In this document: piece by piece, positions 7,120-15,584 of the stretch
How positions within the stretch are numbered: the first letter of the stretch is position 1
How the letters are laid out: the number at the start of each line of letters is the position of its first letter
Assembly (NCBI GenBank): GCA_949531795.1
Contig: CATIQX010000030.1
Span: 1-19,118, forward strand
Direction of reading: 5' to 3'
DNA: 19,118 bases
DNA from: Cryomorphaceae bacterium
GTDB lineage: Bacteria > Bacteroidota > Bacteroidia > Flavobacteriales > BACL11
Program-made: the position numbers and the translations under genes
The notes under the pieces: generated by a model
Databases searched by the model: none
Told to the model about the DNA's origin: nothing
The model's input: the letters and a program-made list of their open reading frames with translations, nothing else

Positions 7120-7464
7120 ATGGAAAAAATATTAATACTATCTCAGCTAATAGTTGCAATCTCAGTAATTATTGTTTGGGTATTTAGAAGAGAAAATATT
7201 ATAGTTGAATTTGAGCAATATGGTATTTCTGATATTATTAGAAATATAGTTGGGGCTTTAAAAATATCTCTAGCAACAATTCTAATTTTAGGGATTTGGT
7301 ACCCTCAATTTTTAACTTTATCATCATTAAGTATGGCATTTCTAATGATTTGCGCTCAATACTTTCATATTAAAGTTAAAAATCCATTTAACAAGTTTAT
7401 TCCGTCTCTTTGCCTTCTTGTATTGTGTTTATTTATTGCCGCAAAAAGTCTTGCTATAATTTAA
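7120..7464 (+). CDS. DoxX-like small membrane protein (first of a pair)
   Basis: The 114-residue protein has four hydrophobic segments (about 5-22, 45-62, 66-84 and 93-112) and the layout of the DoxX-like family: a short loop with EFEQYG and RNIVGALKI before the second helix, GIWYP after it, and HIKVKNP before the last helix. The first segment is followed by a basic FRRE stretch. The role of DoxX-like proteins in this group is not established; some relatives are linked to thiosulfate oxidation or redox stress, which cannot be assumed here. It lies 3 nt before a second DoxX-like gene, so the two are cotranscribed and possibly form a hetero-oligomer (inference). Confidence 0.8.
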   Translation: MEKILILSQLIVAISVIIVWVFRRENIIVEFEQYGISDIIRNIVGALKISLATILILGIWYPQFLTLSSLSMAFLMICAQYFHIKVKNPFNKFIPSLCLLVLCLFIAAKSLAII

Positions 7465-7467
7465 TTT

Positions 7468-7806
7468 ATGAACTATAATTTAGCAATCTTGCTTTTTTCA
7501 GCAATTTCCTTTATCTTCTATGGAGTAAGTTCATTTTATTCTGACAGAATGATTCTTGAATATGACAGGTGGGGGTATAAAAAGTTTAGGAAATTAATAG
7601 CATCATTACAGTTTGTAGCTGGTTTTGGGTTGTTAATTGGATTGTATTTTTCTTTATTATTAACTTTAGTATCTGCTTCATTAACACTAATGATGATTAC
7701 TGCTATCTTTGTTAGAGTTAGAGTTAAGGACAATATAACCAATACATTACCTGCCATTTTATATGCAATATTAAATTTTATTATTTTCTATGAATATACT
7801 TTTTAG
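7468..7806 (+). CDS. DoxX-like small membrane protein (second of a pair)
   Basis: At 112 residues with four predicted membrane helices (about 5-22, 42-60, 63-82 and 92-110), this is a paralogue of the preceding gene. It keeps the family landmarks: EYDRWGYKKFRKLIASLQF before helix 2, LLIGLYF, an MM-rich third helix, and a charged RVRVKDN loop before the last helix. It is translated 3 nt after the first copy. Nothing in the sequence reveals a substrate or partner beyond its twin. No typical GC-rich terminator follows, only the AT-rich inverted repeat at 7812-7850. Confidence 0.8.
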   Translation: MNYNLAILLFSAISFIFYGVSSFYSDRMILEYDRWGYKKFRKLIASLQFVAGFGLLIGLYFSLLLTLVSASLTLMMITAIFVRVRVKDNITNTLPAILYAILNFIIFYEYTF

Positions 7807-7811
7807 GGAAC

Positions 7812-7850
7812 TTATTTTTGAACAAAATGATACTAGATAATCAAAAATAA
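7812..7850 (+). repeat. AT-rich 10-bp inverted repeat after the DoxX pair
   Basis: TTATTTTTGA (7812-7821) and TCAAAAATAA (7841-7850) are perfect reverse complements separated by 19 nt, starting 6 nt after the second DoxX stop. The arms are too AT-rich and the loop too long for a strong terminator. A weak terminator or a protein-binding site upstream of hemA are both possible. Confidence 0.45.
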
Positions 7851-7937
7851 TTCAAACTTAAGGCTACTAAAATTAACAAAAATAAAAGCACTTAATCATG
7901 ATTAAAACTATCATTTAAAAGATGATAATTTATAATC
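7827..7937 (+). promoter_or_regulatory. Candidate operator cluster upstream of hemA
   Basis: Two direct copies of ATGATA-N4-ATAATC occur at 7827-7842 and 7922-7937 (13 of 16 bases identical, 95 bp apart). Between them is a perfect 14-bp palindrome TTAATCATGATTAA (7892-7905) and a TATCAT-N7-ATGATA inverted repeat (7909-7927). The second copy contains ATGATAAT, which equals the core of the Fur consensus. These sites lie 42 bp or more upstream of the -7 box. A repressor or activator (Fur/Har-like or other) is inferred only. Confidence 0.35.
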
Positions 7938-7958
7938 AGTCTAAACTATAACTTCAGA

Positions 7959-7986
7959 TTTGATACAGATTTCAAACATATTTTTG
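7959..7986 (+). promoter_or_regulatory. hemA operon promoter
   Basis: TTTG (7959-7962) and TATTTTTG (7979-7986) match the Bacteroidota -33 and -7 elements, with 16 nt between them, one less than the usual 17-23. Transcription would begin near 7990-7993, leaving a leader of about 15 nt before the hemA ATG at 8008. This is the best two-part promoter in the window. Confidence 0.6.
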
Positions 7987-8007
7987 CATTAAAATAAAAG
8001 CGAAAAA

Positions 8008-9267
8008 ATGATTGGACTTATCAGTATAAATTACAAGCATGCTCCAGTAGAAATACGTGAGCAGTTTGATTTCTCTGATGATCAAAAATCAGACTTCCAC
8101 AACATACTGAAGAACAATTATGATGTAGAAGGATTAATGATTCTTTCCACCTGTAACCGTACAGAAATTTATTTTGAGTACGAAAACCACATTGGTCAGG
8201 AAGATAAATTAATGCATGCAGTGCTGAAGGCTCTGGTGGATTTCAAATCCTTTAATGAGAGTTTATCCCCTTACATTGAGAAGAAAACTAACAAGGATGT
8301 TGTAGAGCACATATTCAGAGTAATAGCTGGTTTGGAGTCTATGATTGTTGGAGAATATCAAATTGTAGAACAACTAAAAGATTCTTTCATATTTGCTGAA
8401 AAGAAAAAAATGCTAGGACCAATTATTAATAGAATGGTTCAGAAAGCATTTGAAACAGGTAAGTTCATCCGAACTTACACCAATATTGATAAAGGAGCTA
8501 TGTCTGTAAGTTATGCTGCAGTCGAAAAAGTAGCTCAAAAATTTGATATTTTAAAAATTAAGACACTTTGTGTTGGGGCAGGAGAAACAGGAGCTTTATC
8601 TATTCAGTATTTGAATAAAAAAGGATGCAAAGATATTACTATTACCAATAGAACTTTTAGTAAATCAGATAAATTAGCTAATCAACATAATATAAATATA
8701 ATACCTTTTGATGAACTAAAAAAAACATTAGAATTAGTCGATGTAGCAATTTTCTCAACATCATCAAAAGAATCTTTATTAACTGTAAAAGAGGTTGAGA
8801 AAATTGTTTCCAATCGAGAAAAAGAAATACTATTTATTGACCTATGTGTGCCAAGAAACTTACCAAAAGAAATTGGAGATATTGAAAGAGTAAAGCTTAT
8901 AAATATTGATGGTCTAAAAGATACAGTTAATACAAATTACAATAAAAGAAAAATGGAAGTAGTAAAGGCTGAGAGTTTCATAGCAGAATTTCTGATGGAT
9001 TTTGAAGATTGGGCCTCTTTTCGTCAATTGCGCCCATCAATTCTATCATTAAAAAATCAATTTGATGAGTTGATAGATTTAGATACTGAAAAATGTAACT
9101 GCTGTAACAAATCCTTAAAAAATTGTGATAAATTTTCACATTATCAATCAAGGTTGAGCAAAAAATTTGCTGGAAGATTAATTCAGCAAATAAAGAAAGT
9201 AAGTAATAATGGTAAAAATGAACAAGCTCTTGAAATAATAAATCAAATATTTACAAATGGCAACTAA
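8008..9267 (+). CDS. hemA: Glutamyl-tRNA reductase
   Basis: HemA reduces glutamyl-tRNA(Glu) with NADPH to glutamate-1-semialdehyde, the first committed step of C5 tetrapyrrole synthesis. The 419-residue protein has the catalytic STCNRTEIY motif with nucleophile Cys49, the GEYQIVEQ segment of the substrate domain near residue 116, the NADPH loop GAGETG (190-195), and a helical C-terminal dimerisation domain. It is the first gene of a nine-gene heme operon, with its own promoter 21 nt upstream, and overlaps hemC by 11 nt. Unusual is a cysteine-rich stretch just inside the C-terminal domain (Cys363, Cys365, Cys366, Cys373). It may be lineage-typical or bind metal or heme, since HemA is a known target of heme feedback in other bacteria. 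Confidence 0.97.
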   Translation: MIGLISINYKHAPVEIREQFDFSDDQKSDFHNILKNNYDVEGLMILSTCNRTEIYFEYENHIGQEDKLMHAVLKALVDFKSFNESLSPYIEKKTNKDVVEHIFRVIAGLESMIVGEYQIVEQLKDSFIFAEKKKMLGPIINRMVQKAFETGKFIRTYTNIDKGAMSVSYAAVEKVAQKFDILKIKTLCVGAGETGALSIQYLNKKGCKDITITNRTFSKSDKLANQHNINIIPFDELKKTLELVDVAIFSTSSKESLLTVKEVEKIVSNREKEILFIDLCVPRNLPKEIGDIERVKLINIDGLKDTVNTNYNKRKMEVVKAESFIAEFLMDFEDWASFRQLRPSILSLKNQFDELIDLDTEKCNCCNKSLKNCDKFSHYQSRLSKKFAGRLIQQIKKVSNNGKNEQALEIINQIFTNGN

Positions 9268-10189
9268 ATTAGTAATTGGAACAAGGGGAAGTAAACTTGC
9301 TTTATTTCAAGCGAATTTAGTGAAAAGTAAATTAGAAAAAGCTTATCCAACTTTAGAAGTAGTGATTAATATCATTAAAACCAAAGGCGATAAAATATTA
9401 GATATAGCACTCAGTAAAATTGGAGACAAAGGATTTTTCACTAAAGAAATCCAAGATGCGTTGTATAAAAAACATGTGGATATTGCAGTTCATAGCCTAA
9501 AGGACTTACCAACTGAATTACCAAAAGGAACTCGCATAGGTGCTATTATGGAAAGAGCAAGCCATAGAGATGTTTTAGTAAGTATTGATGGTAAAAAGCT
9601 GGCTGATTTCACTTCAGAAGATAAAATTGCAACTTCTTCTCTAAGAAGGAAGTCACAATTACTTCAGATAAACAAAGAAGTTAAAGTTATAGAAATTAGA
9701 GGGAATGTAGATACCAGGATTCGTAAAATGCATGATGGACATTGTCAAGGATTGATAATGGCAGCAGCAGGAATTGAACGACTAGGACTACAAGAACACA
9801 TCTCAGAGTATCTAAATGAAACACAAATGCTAACAGCACCAGGCCAAGGCGCTATTGCTATCGAAATAAGAGAGGAGGATAATTCAACGCTTGAGTTTCT
9901 ATCTGTTTTAAATCACAAGGAGTCAGTAATTTGTGTTACAGCTGAACGATCATTTTTAAATAGATTAGAAGGTGGTTGTCAAATTCCTTTTGCAGCACAT
10001 GCAACTTTAGATGGGGACCACTTGATTCTTGAGGGCCTAGTAGCTACTCTCGATGGAAGAAAAATTCAAAGAGAAACAATAAAAGGCAATAGTAAAGATG
10101 CAATTCAGTTAGGAATAGATTTAGCAAATTCTATAAAAAATAATGGTGGTTATGAAATTTTAGAAGAGATAAAAAAAGAATTACATTAA
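9257..10189 (+). CDS. hemC: Hydroxymethylbilane synthase (porphobilinogen deaminase)
   Basis: HemC joins four porphobilinogen units into hydroxymethylbilane on a dipyrromethane cofactor. The 310-residue sequence starts IGTRGSKLALFQA, has HSLKDLPT near residue 80 (substrate-binding region), arginine-rich TSSLRRKSQL and IRGNVDTR segments that bind the acidic substrate, and the cofactor cysteine Cys241 in EGGCQIPFAAHA. Length is normal for the family. The start codon lies inside the 3' end of hemA (11-nt overlap), and the stop codon is immediately followed by the hemD start, indicating translational coupling. Confidence 0.97.
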   Translation: MATKLVIGTRGSKLALFQANLVKSKLEKAYPTLEVVINIIKTKGDKILDIALSKIGDKGFFTKEIQDALYKKHVDIAVHSLKDLPTELPKGTRIGAIMERASHRDVLVSIDGKKLADFTSEDKIATSSLRRKSQLLQINKEVKVIEIRGNVDTRIRKMHDGHCQGLIMAAAGIERLGLQEHISEYLNETQMLTAPGQGAIAIEIREEDNSTLEFLSVLNHKESVICVTAERSFLNRLEGGCQIPFAAHATLDGDHLILEGLVATLDGRKIQRETIKGNSKDAIQLGIDLANSIKNNGGYEILEEIKKELH

Positions 10190-10915
10190 TTGATTTTATC
10201 TGAAAAACATATAATCTTAACACATTCTGGAAGTACTGATTCTTTTCAGATATTAGAGAAATTTGGAGCGACATTACATCATTTTCCTATGATTTATATT
10301 GCTGAAAATTCATATAACAAACCTTTTAATCTTTCTGATTTTGATTATTATGTTTTTACTTCCAAAAATGGAGTAAAATCTTTTTTCAATTGTGATTTTG
10401 TAAAGGGAAAGACAATAAATACTATTTGTTTAGGGGAGAAAACAAGAAATGCTTTAATAGAAAATGGTGTAGAACCAGTTTTTATTTCTGAAGAAAGTTA
10501 TGCTGATAATTTGATTACTGAATTGGTAAATAATCAAATGGTTAGAAATAAAAAAATATTATTAGTGCTAGGAAATTTGGCAGACAATAGAATTGAAGAA
10601 GGATTAAGTTCTACTTGTAATGTAAGTAGAATAAATATTTATCAAACCAATCTAGAAACATCAAAAAAGGAAGATATTACTAATCTATTAAAGAATAGAA
10701 ATACAATTTCTATTTTTACGTCTCCTTCTTCTTTTCAGGCTTTTTCTAATCTTTATGACTCAGAAGAAACTACTTTAGCGAGTATCGGAACAACTACTTC
10801 CGAGTCTATTGAATCATCCGGATTTACAGTAAAAATTATTGCAACTGAACAAACTTATGATGGGATTTCAAAAGCAATTATCAATTATTATGAAACTAAA
10901 AATATAAGCCTATGA
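10190..10915 (+). CDS. hemD: Uroporphyrinogen-III synthase
   Basis: HemD closes hydroxymethylbilane to uroporphyrinogen III with inversion of ring D. The family is poorly conserved, and the call rests on length (241 residues), the two-domain pattern and position. Visible landmarks are FDYYVFTSKNGVKSFF near residue 55, a central GE/KT stretch, and ISIFTSPSSFQAF followed by IGTTTSESIESSGF in the second half, both common in HemD. Translation most likely starts at a TTG directly adjoining the hemC TAA: the next ATG is at codon 34, inside the first domain, and would remove the first strand. The stop overlaps hemB as ATGA. A non-ATG start after a zero-length gap implies the ribosome continues from hemC. 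Confidence 0.9.
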   Translation: MILSEKHIILTHSGSTDSFQILEKFGATLHHFPMIYIAENSYNKPFNLSDFDYYVFTSKNGVKSFFNCDFVKGKTINTICLGEKTRNALIENGVEPVFISEESYADNLITELVNNQMVRNKKILLVLGNLADNRIEEGLSSTCNVSRINIYQTNLETSKKEDITNLLKNRNTISIFTSPSSFQAFSNLYDSEETTLASIGTTTSESIESSGFTVKIIATEQTYDGISKAIINYYETKNISL

Positions 10916-11889
10916 CATTTCCTAAAACTAGATTAAGAAGACTAAGGTACAACCCTATTCTTAGAGACTTAGTAAGAGAAACACAAATCAGTGTAGACGA
11001 TTTAATATATCCAATGTTTGTATGTACAGGTGAAAATATTAAACATGAAATTTCTTCAATGCCTGGCCAATACCAAATGTCAATTGATAATTTTATTATT
11101 GAATGTAAAAATGTTATAAAAAAAGGAATAAAAAGTATTTTGCTTTTTGGAATTCCAGATAAAAAGGACGAAAGCGGAGAGATAGCTTGCCAAGAAAGCA
11201 GTATAGTTCAAATGGCAATAAAAGAAATTAGGAAGCAGAATTTAAAACTTTTGGTTATAGCAGATGTTTGTAATTGTGAATATACAAATCATGGTCATTG
11301 TGGCACTATTCTTGATGGGGACGTAGACAATGATCTTACCATCAAAACATTAGCAAGTCAAGCTGTTTCATTAGCTAAAGCAGGTGCTGATATCATTGCA
11401 CCATCTGATATGATGGATGGTAGAGTCGCAGAGATTAGAAACTCTCTAGATAAATCAGGGTTTATTAAAATCCCGATTTTATCATATGCAATTAAATACT
11501 CTTCTGCATTCTATGGTCCATTTAGGGATGCTGCTGAAAGTGCTCCTAAATATTTCGACAGAAAAACCTATCAAATGGATTCTGGAAACTCTAGAGAAGC
11601 ATTTAGAGAAGTTGAACAAGATTTAAATGAGGGAGCAGATATGATAATGGTAAAACCTGCCCTAAGTTATTTAGATGTAATTTACAAGATTAAAGAATAC
11701 ACTAATGTTCCTGTAATTGCTTATAGTGTTAGTGGTGAGTACTCAATGATTAAAGCTGCCTCACAAAATAATTGGATTAAAGAAATGGATATAGTAATGG
11801 AAATTACTAATTCTATAAAAAGAGCTGGAGCTGATATTATTATTACGTATCATGCACTAGATATTGCTGATAGATTAAATAATAAATAA
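10912..11889 (+). CDS. hemB: Delta-aminolevulinic acid dehydratase (porphobilinogen synthase)
   Basis: HemB condenses two 5-aminolevulinate molecules to porphobilinogen. The 325-residue protein carries the metal site DVCNCEYTNHGHCG (Cys120, Cys122, Cys130), the three-cysteine form that binds catalytic zinc rather than the aspartate form using magnesium. The two active-site lysines are Lys195 in IKYSSAFYGPFRDA and the Schiff-base Lys248 in MVKPALSYLD. The N-terminal RLRRLRYNPILRDLV segment is typical. The gene overlaps hemD by 4 nt and adjoins hemL with no gap. Zinc dependence ties heme output to zinc as well as iron supply (inference). Confidence 0.98.
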   Translation: MTFPKTRLRRLRYNPILRDLVRETQISVDDLIYPMFVCTGENIKHEISSMPGQYQMSIDNFIIECKNVIKKGIKSILLFGIPDKKDESGEIACQESSIVQMAIKEIRKQNLKLLVIADVCNCEYTNHGHCGTILDGDVDNDLTIKTLASQAVSLAKAGADIIAPSDMMDGRVAEIRNSLDKSGFIKIPILSYAIKYSSAFYGPFRDAAESAPKYFDRKTYQMDSGNSREAFREVEQDLNEGADMIMVKPALSYLDVIYKIKEYTNVPVIAYSVSGEYSMIKAASQNNWIKEMDIVMEITNSIKRAGADIIITYHALDIADRLNNK

Positions 11890-13179
11890 ATGGATTTTAC
11901 AAAAAGTATTAAAGAATTTAAATTAGCTCAAGAGGTTATTCCAGGAGGTGTTAATTCTCCGGTAAGAGCTTTTAAAAGTGTAAACTGTTCTCCTATTTTT
12001 ATATCCAAAGCCAAAGGAAGTAAAATAACTGATATTGATGGTAACACCTATATAGATTTTGTTTCATCATGGGGCCCAATGATATTAGGACATGCTCACG
12101 ATGATGTTTTAAAGGCTATTAACGAAACTGCTGCAAGAGGAACAAGCTATGGCGCGCCAACTATTTTAGAAACCCAAATGGCAGAAAAAATAATTTCCAT
12201 GATTCCTTCTATTGAAAAAGTGAGAATGGTTAACTCTGGCACTGAGGCCACAATGAGTGCGATTAGACTTGCACGCGGATATACTAACAAGGAGTATATA
12301 ATTAAGTTCTCAGGAAATTATCATGGTCATGGAGATAGTTTTCTAATTAAAGCTGGATCAGGAGCTATGACCCTAGGCTTACCTGACAGTCCAGGAGTTA
12401 CTAAAAACACAGCTAAAGACACATTAATAGCTAATTATAATGACCTAAAATCGGTGGAAAGATTACTAATTGATCATAACAATAAGGTCGCTGCAATTAT
12501 TGTAGAGCCTGTAGCCGGAAATATGGGTCTAGTATTACCAAACAATGAGTTTTTAAAAGGCCTTAGAGAGCTTTCTGATAAGTATAATTGTTTGTTAATT
12601 TTTGATGAAGTTATGACAGGCTTTAGATTAGCCCGAGCAGGTGCTCAAGAATATTATAACGTCTTACCAGACATAACTACATTAGGAAAAATTATAGGAG
12701 GTGGGCTCCCGGTTGGAGCTTATGGTGGTAGTAAGGAAATAATGGATTTCTTAGCTCCGAATGGTCCAGTTTATCAAGCAGGAACCCTCTCTGGAAATCC
12801 CCTTGCAATGTCAGCAGGACTAACAGTTTTAAATAAACTAGACAATAATTTTTACGAAAAGCTTGAAATTATTTCGAAATCTATCCATCAAGGTATGTTA
12901 GATAATATAACATCTACTAAGACAAAAGCAGTAATAAATAGAAATGGTTCTATGCTAACGCTATTTTTTACTGATAAAAAAGAAATCAATAACTACGAAG
13001 ATGCCATATGCTGCGATAAAGAAAAATTTGCTAATTATTTCCAACTAATGCTTGATCAAGGCATCTATTTACCTCCCTCTCCTTACGAGTGCTTGTTTTT
13101 TTCTTCTGCACTTGAAAAAGAAGATATAGATAAATTTATAAATGCTAATAAAATAGCTCTAGAAAAACTTAATACATGA
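11890..13179 (+). CDS. hemL: Glutamate-1-semialdehyde 2,1-aminomutase
   Basis: HemL is a PLP enzyme that isomerises glutamate-1-semialdehyde to 5-aminolevulinate, the step after HemA. The 429-residue protein has PGGVNSPVRAF at the N-terminus, SGTEATMSAIRLARG for phosphate binding, NYHGHGDSFL, DEVMTGFR before the PLP pyridine contact, and the PLP lysine Lys267 in TTLGKIIGGGLPVGAYGG. It begins directly after the hemB stop codon and overlaps hemE by 4 nt (ATGA). With HemA it establishes the C5 route, so no ALA synthase is needed. Confidence 0.98.
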   Translation: MDFTKSIKEFKLAQEVIPGGVNSPVRAFKSVNCSPIFISKAKGSKITDIDGNTYIDFVSSWGPMILGHAHDDVLKAINETAARGTSYGAPTILETQMAEKIISMIPSIEKVRMVNSGTEATMSAIRLARGYTNKEYIIKFSGNYHGHGDSFLIKAGSGAMTLGLPDSPGVTKNTAKDTLIANYNDLKSVERLLIDHNNKVAAIIVEPVAGNMGLVLPNNEFLKGLRELSDKYNCLLIFDEVMTGFRLARAGAQEYYNVLPDITTLGKIIGGGLPVGAYGGSKEIMDFLAPNGPVYQAGTLSGNPLAMSAGLTVLNKLDNNFYEKLEIISKSIHQGMLDNITSTKTKAVINRNGSMLTLFFTDKKEINNYEDAICCDKEKFANYFQLMLDQGIYLPPSPYECLFFSSALEKEDIDKFINANKIALEKLNT

Positions 13180-14204
13180 ATTCAATTTTCTTAGATACAT
13201 TAAATAAAAAAGATACAAATAGACCTCCCGTTTGGTTTATGAGACAAGCAGGTAGAATTTTACCTTCTTATCAAGCATTAAAGAAAATGCATTCTTTTTC
13301 AGATTTAATGAAAAGTCCAGAATTAGCAGCAAAGGTTACTTTATTGCCAATTAATGATTTGGGAGTGGATGCAGCTATTCTATTTTCAGATATTCTGATT
13401 GTACCTGAAGCATTAGGTATGGGATTAGAGTTTACAGAAAAAGGACCTATTTTTTCTAAACCTTTAACACAATTTGAAAAGCCATCACAGCAGTTAATTG
13501 TGGATAGAAGTAAACTCACACATGTTTACGATAACATTGATGAAATTATTAAAATTCGTCATGAAAATACTCCTTTAATTGGTTTTTGCGGAGGACCATT
13601 GACTACTTTCTGTTTTATGTTTAGAGGGCATGCAAGAGACGTAACATTTAATGATGCAATTAAATTTATGTATTCTAATCCTTCAGAAAGTAAAAAAATA
13701 ATTGACTCTCTTACAGAACTCTCTATTGAATACGCCTTAAAGCAGGTAGAGCATGGTATAGAATGTTTCCAGTTGTTTGAAACCTACGGGGGTCTAATTC
13801 CTGAAGAAATGTATAAAGAACTGATGCTTCCGGCTTCCAAACGTATACTCAATGCAGTAAGGGAAAAAGGGATTCCAACTATTTATTTCCCAAAGAATTT
13901 TGGAGGAGGGTTGAAACATATAAACAAAGATATTTGTGATTTTGTAAGTATAGATTGGCAAACGCCTATTGAAACAGCAAGAACTTTAGTAGATAAGTCT
14001 GTAGGATTGCAAGGAAATATCGACCCAAGATTATTGTATGCAGATGAAAGTGTAATTGAAAAACATTTAGAAAGTATGATTCCTTTCGGCAGAGATAATC
14101 AAGATTGGATTTTTAATTTAGGCCACGGATTTTTACCTGACATTAAAATGGAAAAAGCTAAATTTGTAGTAGATTGGATCAAAGAGACAAACTGGAACAG
14201 ATAA
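13176..14204 (+). CDS. hemE: Uroporphyrinogen decarboxylase
   Basis: HemE removes the four acetate carboxyls of uroporphyrinogen III to give coproporphyrinogen III, without a cofactor. The 342-residue sequence shows the N-terminal signature RPPVWFMRQAGRILPSY (arginines contacting substrate), the second family signature GFCGGPLTTFCFMF, FSDILIVPEALGMG carrying the active-site aspartate, and a C-terminal FNLGHGFLPD block with the conserved histidine. Length is normal. Start overlaps the hemL stop by 4 nt; one base separates its stop from hemN. Confidence 0.97.
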   Translation: MNSIFLDTLNKKDTNRPPVWFMRQAGRILPSYQALKKMHSFSDLMKSPELAAKVTLLPINDLGVDAAILFSDILIVPEALGMGLEFTEKGPIFSKPLTQFEKPSQQLIVDRSKLTHVYDNIDEIIKIRHENTPLIGFCGGPLTTFCFMFRGHARDVTFNDAIKFMYSNPSESKKIIDSLTELSIEYALKQVEHGIECFQLFETYGGLIPEEMYKELMLPASKRILNAVREKGIPTIYFPKNFGGGLKHINKDICDFVSIDWQTPIETARTLVDKSVGLQGNIDPRLLYADESVIEKHLESMIPFGRDNQDWIFNLGHGFLPDIKMEKAKFVVDWIKETNWNR

Positions 14205-14205
14205 A

Positions 14206-15582
14206 ATGAAAATAGACGACAAATTCTTAAAAAAGTACAATAAATCAGGGCCAAGATACACTTCTTATCCTCCTGCTACTTTTTTTACTGCTGAGTATGA
14301 AAATGTAGATTTAAAAAATTCAATCATCTTATCTAATGATGAAGACCCACAAAATATTTCAGTTTATATTCACATTCCATTTTGCCCACAACTTTGTCAT
14401 TTCTGTGGATGTACAACCGAAACAGGATTCACAAAGCCATTCTTGCATAAATATGTAGATGCAATTATTAAAGAAATAAAATTAGTTGCTAAAGATATTA
14501 ACCCAAATAGAAAATTAACACAAGTACATTGGGGGGGAGGTACACCTAATGCAATTGCTTATAATCATATAGAAAAGATTACAAATGCAATAAAAGAGAG
14601 TTTTACTTTTACAGATAATTATGAAATGGCAATTGAGTGCAGTCCTGCTTATTTTGAATTCAAACATATTGAATTATTAAGACAATTTGGATTCAATAGA
14701 ATTTCGTTAGGCATTCAGGACTTCCGACAAGATGTTTTGGATGCCATTAATAGAAAAGGACCAAAATTACCTATTGGAGAGATAATCAATAAAATAAAAG
14801 AAGAAGGGTTTACCGGAACAAATATCGATTTGGTATATGGGCTGCCATTACAAACAGTCGAGAGTTTTAACGATACGTTAGATAAGGCGATTGCTTTAGA
14901 TACAGATAGAATTGTTACCTTTTCTTACGCACATGTTCCATCCGTTATTGAAAGGCAGAAAGTATTGGAAAAAATTGGTTTTCCTTCAATAGAGGACAAA
15001 GCAAAAATGTACCAAAATGCTTATGATAAGTTTACTGAAGCGGGATATGTGGCGATAGGCATGGACCATTTTGCAAAACCACATGATGAGTTTGCAATTG
15101 CATTAGGAAATAAAAATTTACACAGAAATTTCCAAGGATATTGTACAAGGGCAACAACTGGGCAGGTTTATGGTTTTGGCGCATCTTCAATTTCACAATT
15201 ACATTCAGCATATAGCCAGAATGAAAAAAATTCAGCAAAATATATTAAACGTATTGAAAAAGATGGTTTAGCAGTTATAAGAGGATATCAAATGACGGAT
15301 AGAGATAAGATAGTTCGTCAGATGATAAATGAAGTGATGTGTAACTATTATGTTGATGTAAATGTAATCGCAAAAGACTTTGGAATTACAACTGAAAATG
15401 TTTACCAGGCAGTTGAATTCTCTATAGATAAATTTGAAGGATTTATAAAGGATGGACTGATGGATATTAAAGGAGATGAGATAAAAGTAAATGAAATGGG
15501 AAGGTTGGTTATCAGAAACATAGCTATGAAGTTTGACCCATTATTAACTAAAGGAGTGGGAAGTTATTCTAAAACAATTTAA
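14206..15582 (+). CDS. hemN: Oxygen-independent coproporphyrinogen III oxidase (radical SAM)
   Basis: HemN oxidatively decarboxylates two propionates of coproporphyrinogen III to vinyls, using S-adenosylmethionine and a [4Fe-4S] cluster. The 458-residue protein has the cluster motif at HIPFCPQLCHFCGC (Cys60, Cys64, Cys67, with the HemN-typical extra Cys69), HWGGGTPN for SAM binding, NIDLVYGLP and the C-terminal HemN domain. The N-terminal KYNKSGPRYTSYPP segment is typical of genuine HemN, distinguishing it from HemW-type heme chaperones. No oxygen-dependent HemF is in the operon. Gaps are 1 nt to hemE and 2 nt to hemH. Confidence 0.97.
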   Translation: MKIDDKFLKKYNKSGPRYTSYPPATFFTAEYENVDLKNSIILSNDEDPQNISVYIHIPFCPQLCHFCGCTTETGFTKPFLHKYVDAIIKEIKLVAKDINPNRKLTQVHWGGGTPNAIAYNHIEKITNAIKESFTFTDNYEMAIECSPAYFEFKHIELLRQFGFNRISLGIQDFRQDVLDAINRKGPKLPIGEIINKIKEEGFTGTNIDLVYGLPLQTVESFNDTLDKAIALDTDRIVTFSYAHVPSVIERQKVLEKIGFPSIEDKAKMYQNAYDKFTEAGYVAIGMDHFAKPHDEFAIALGNKNLHRNFQGYCTRATTGQVYGFGASSISQLHSAYSQNEKNSAKYIKRIEKDGLAVIRGYQMTDRDKIVRQMINEVMCNYYVDVNVIAKDFGITTENVYQAVEFSIDKFEGFIKDGLMDIKGDEIKVNEMGRLVIRNIAMKFDPLLTKGVGSYSKTI

Positions 15583-15584
15583 TT

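Noticed and set aside
14206..15582. HemW-type heme chaperone instead of HemN
   Set aside because: The N-terminal substrate-contact segment (YTSYPP) and the fourth cysteine Cys69 of true HemN are present, as is its position in a complete heme operon.
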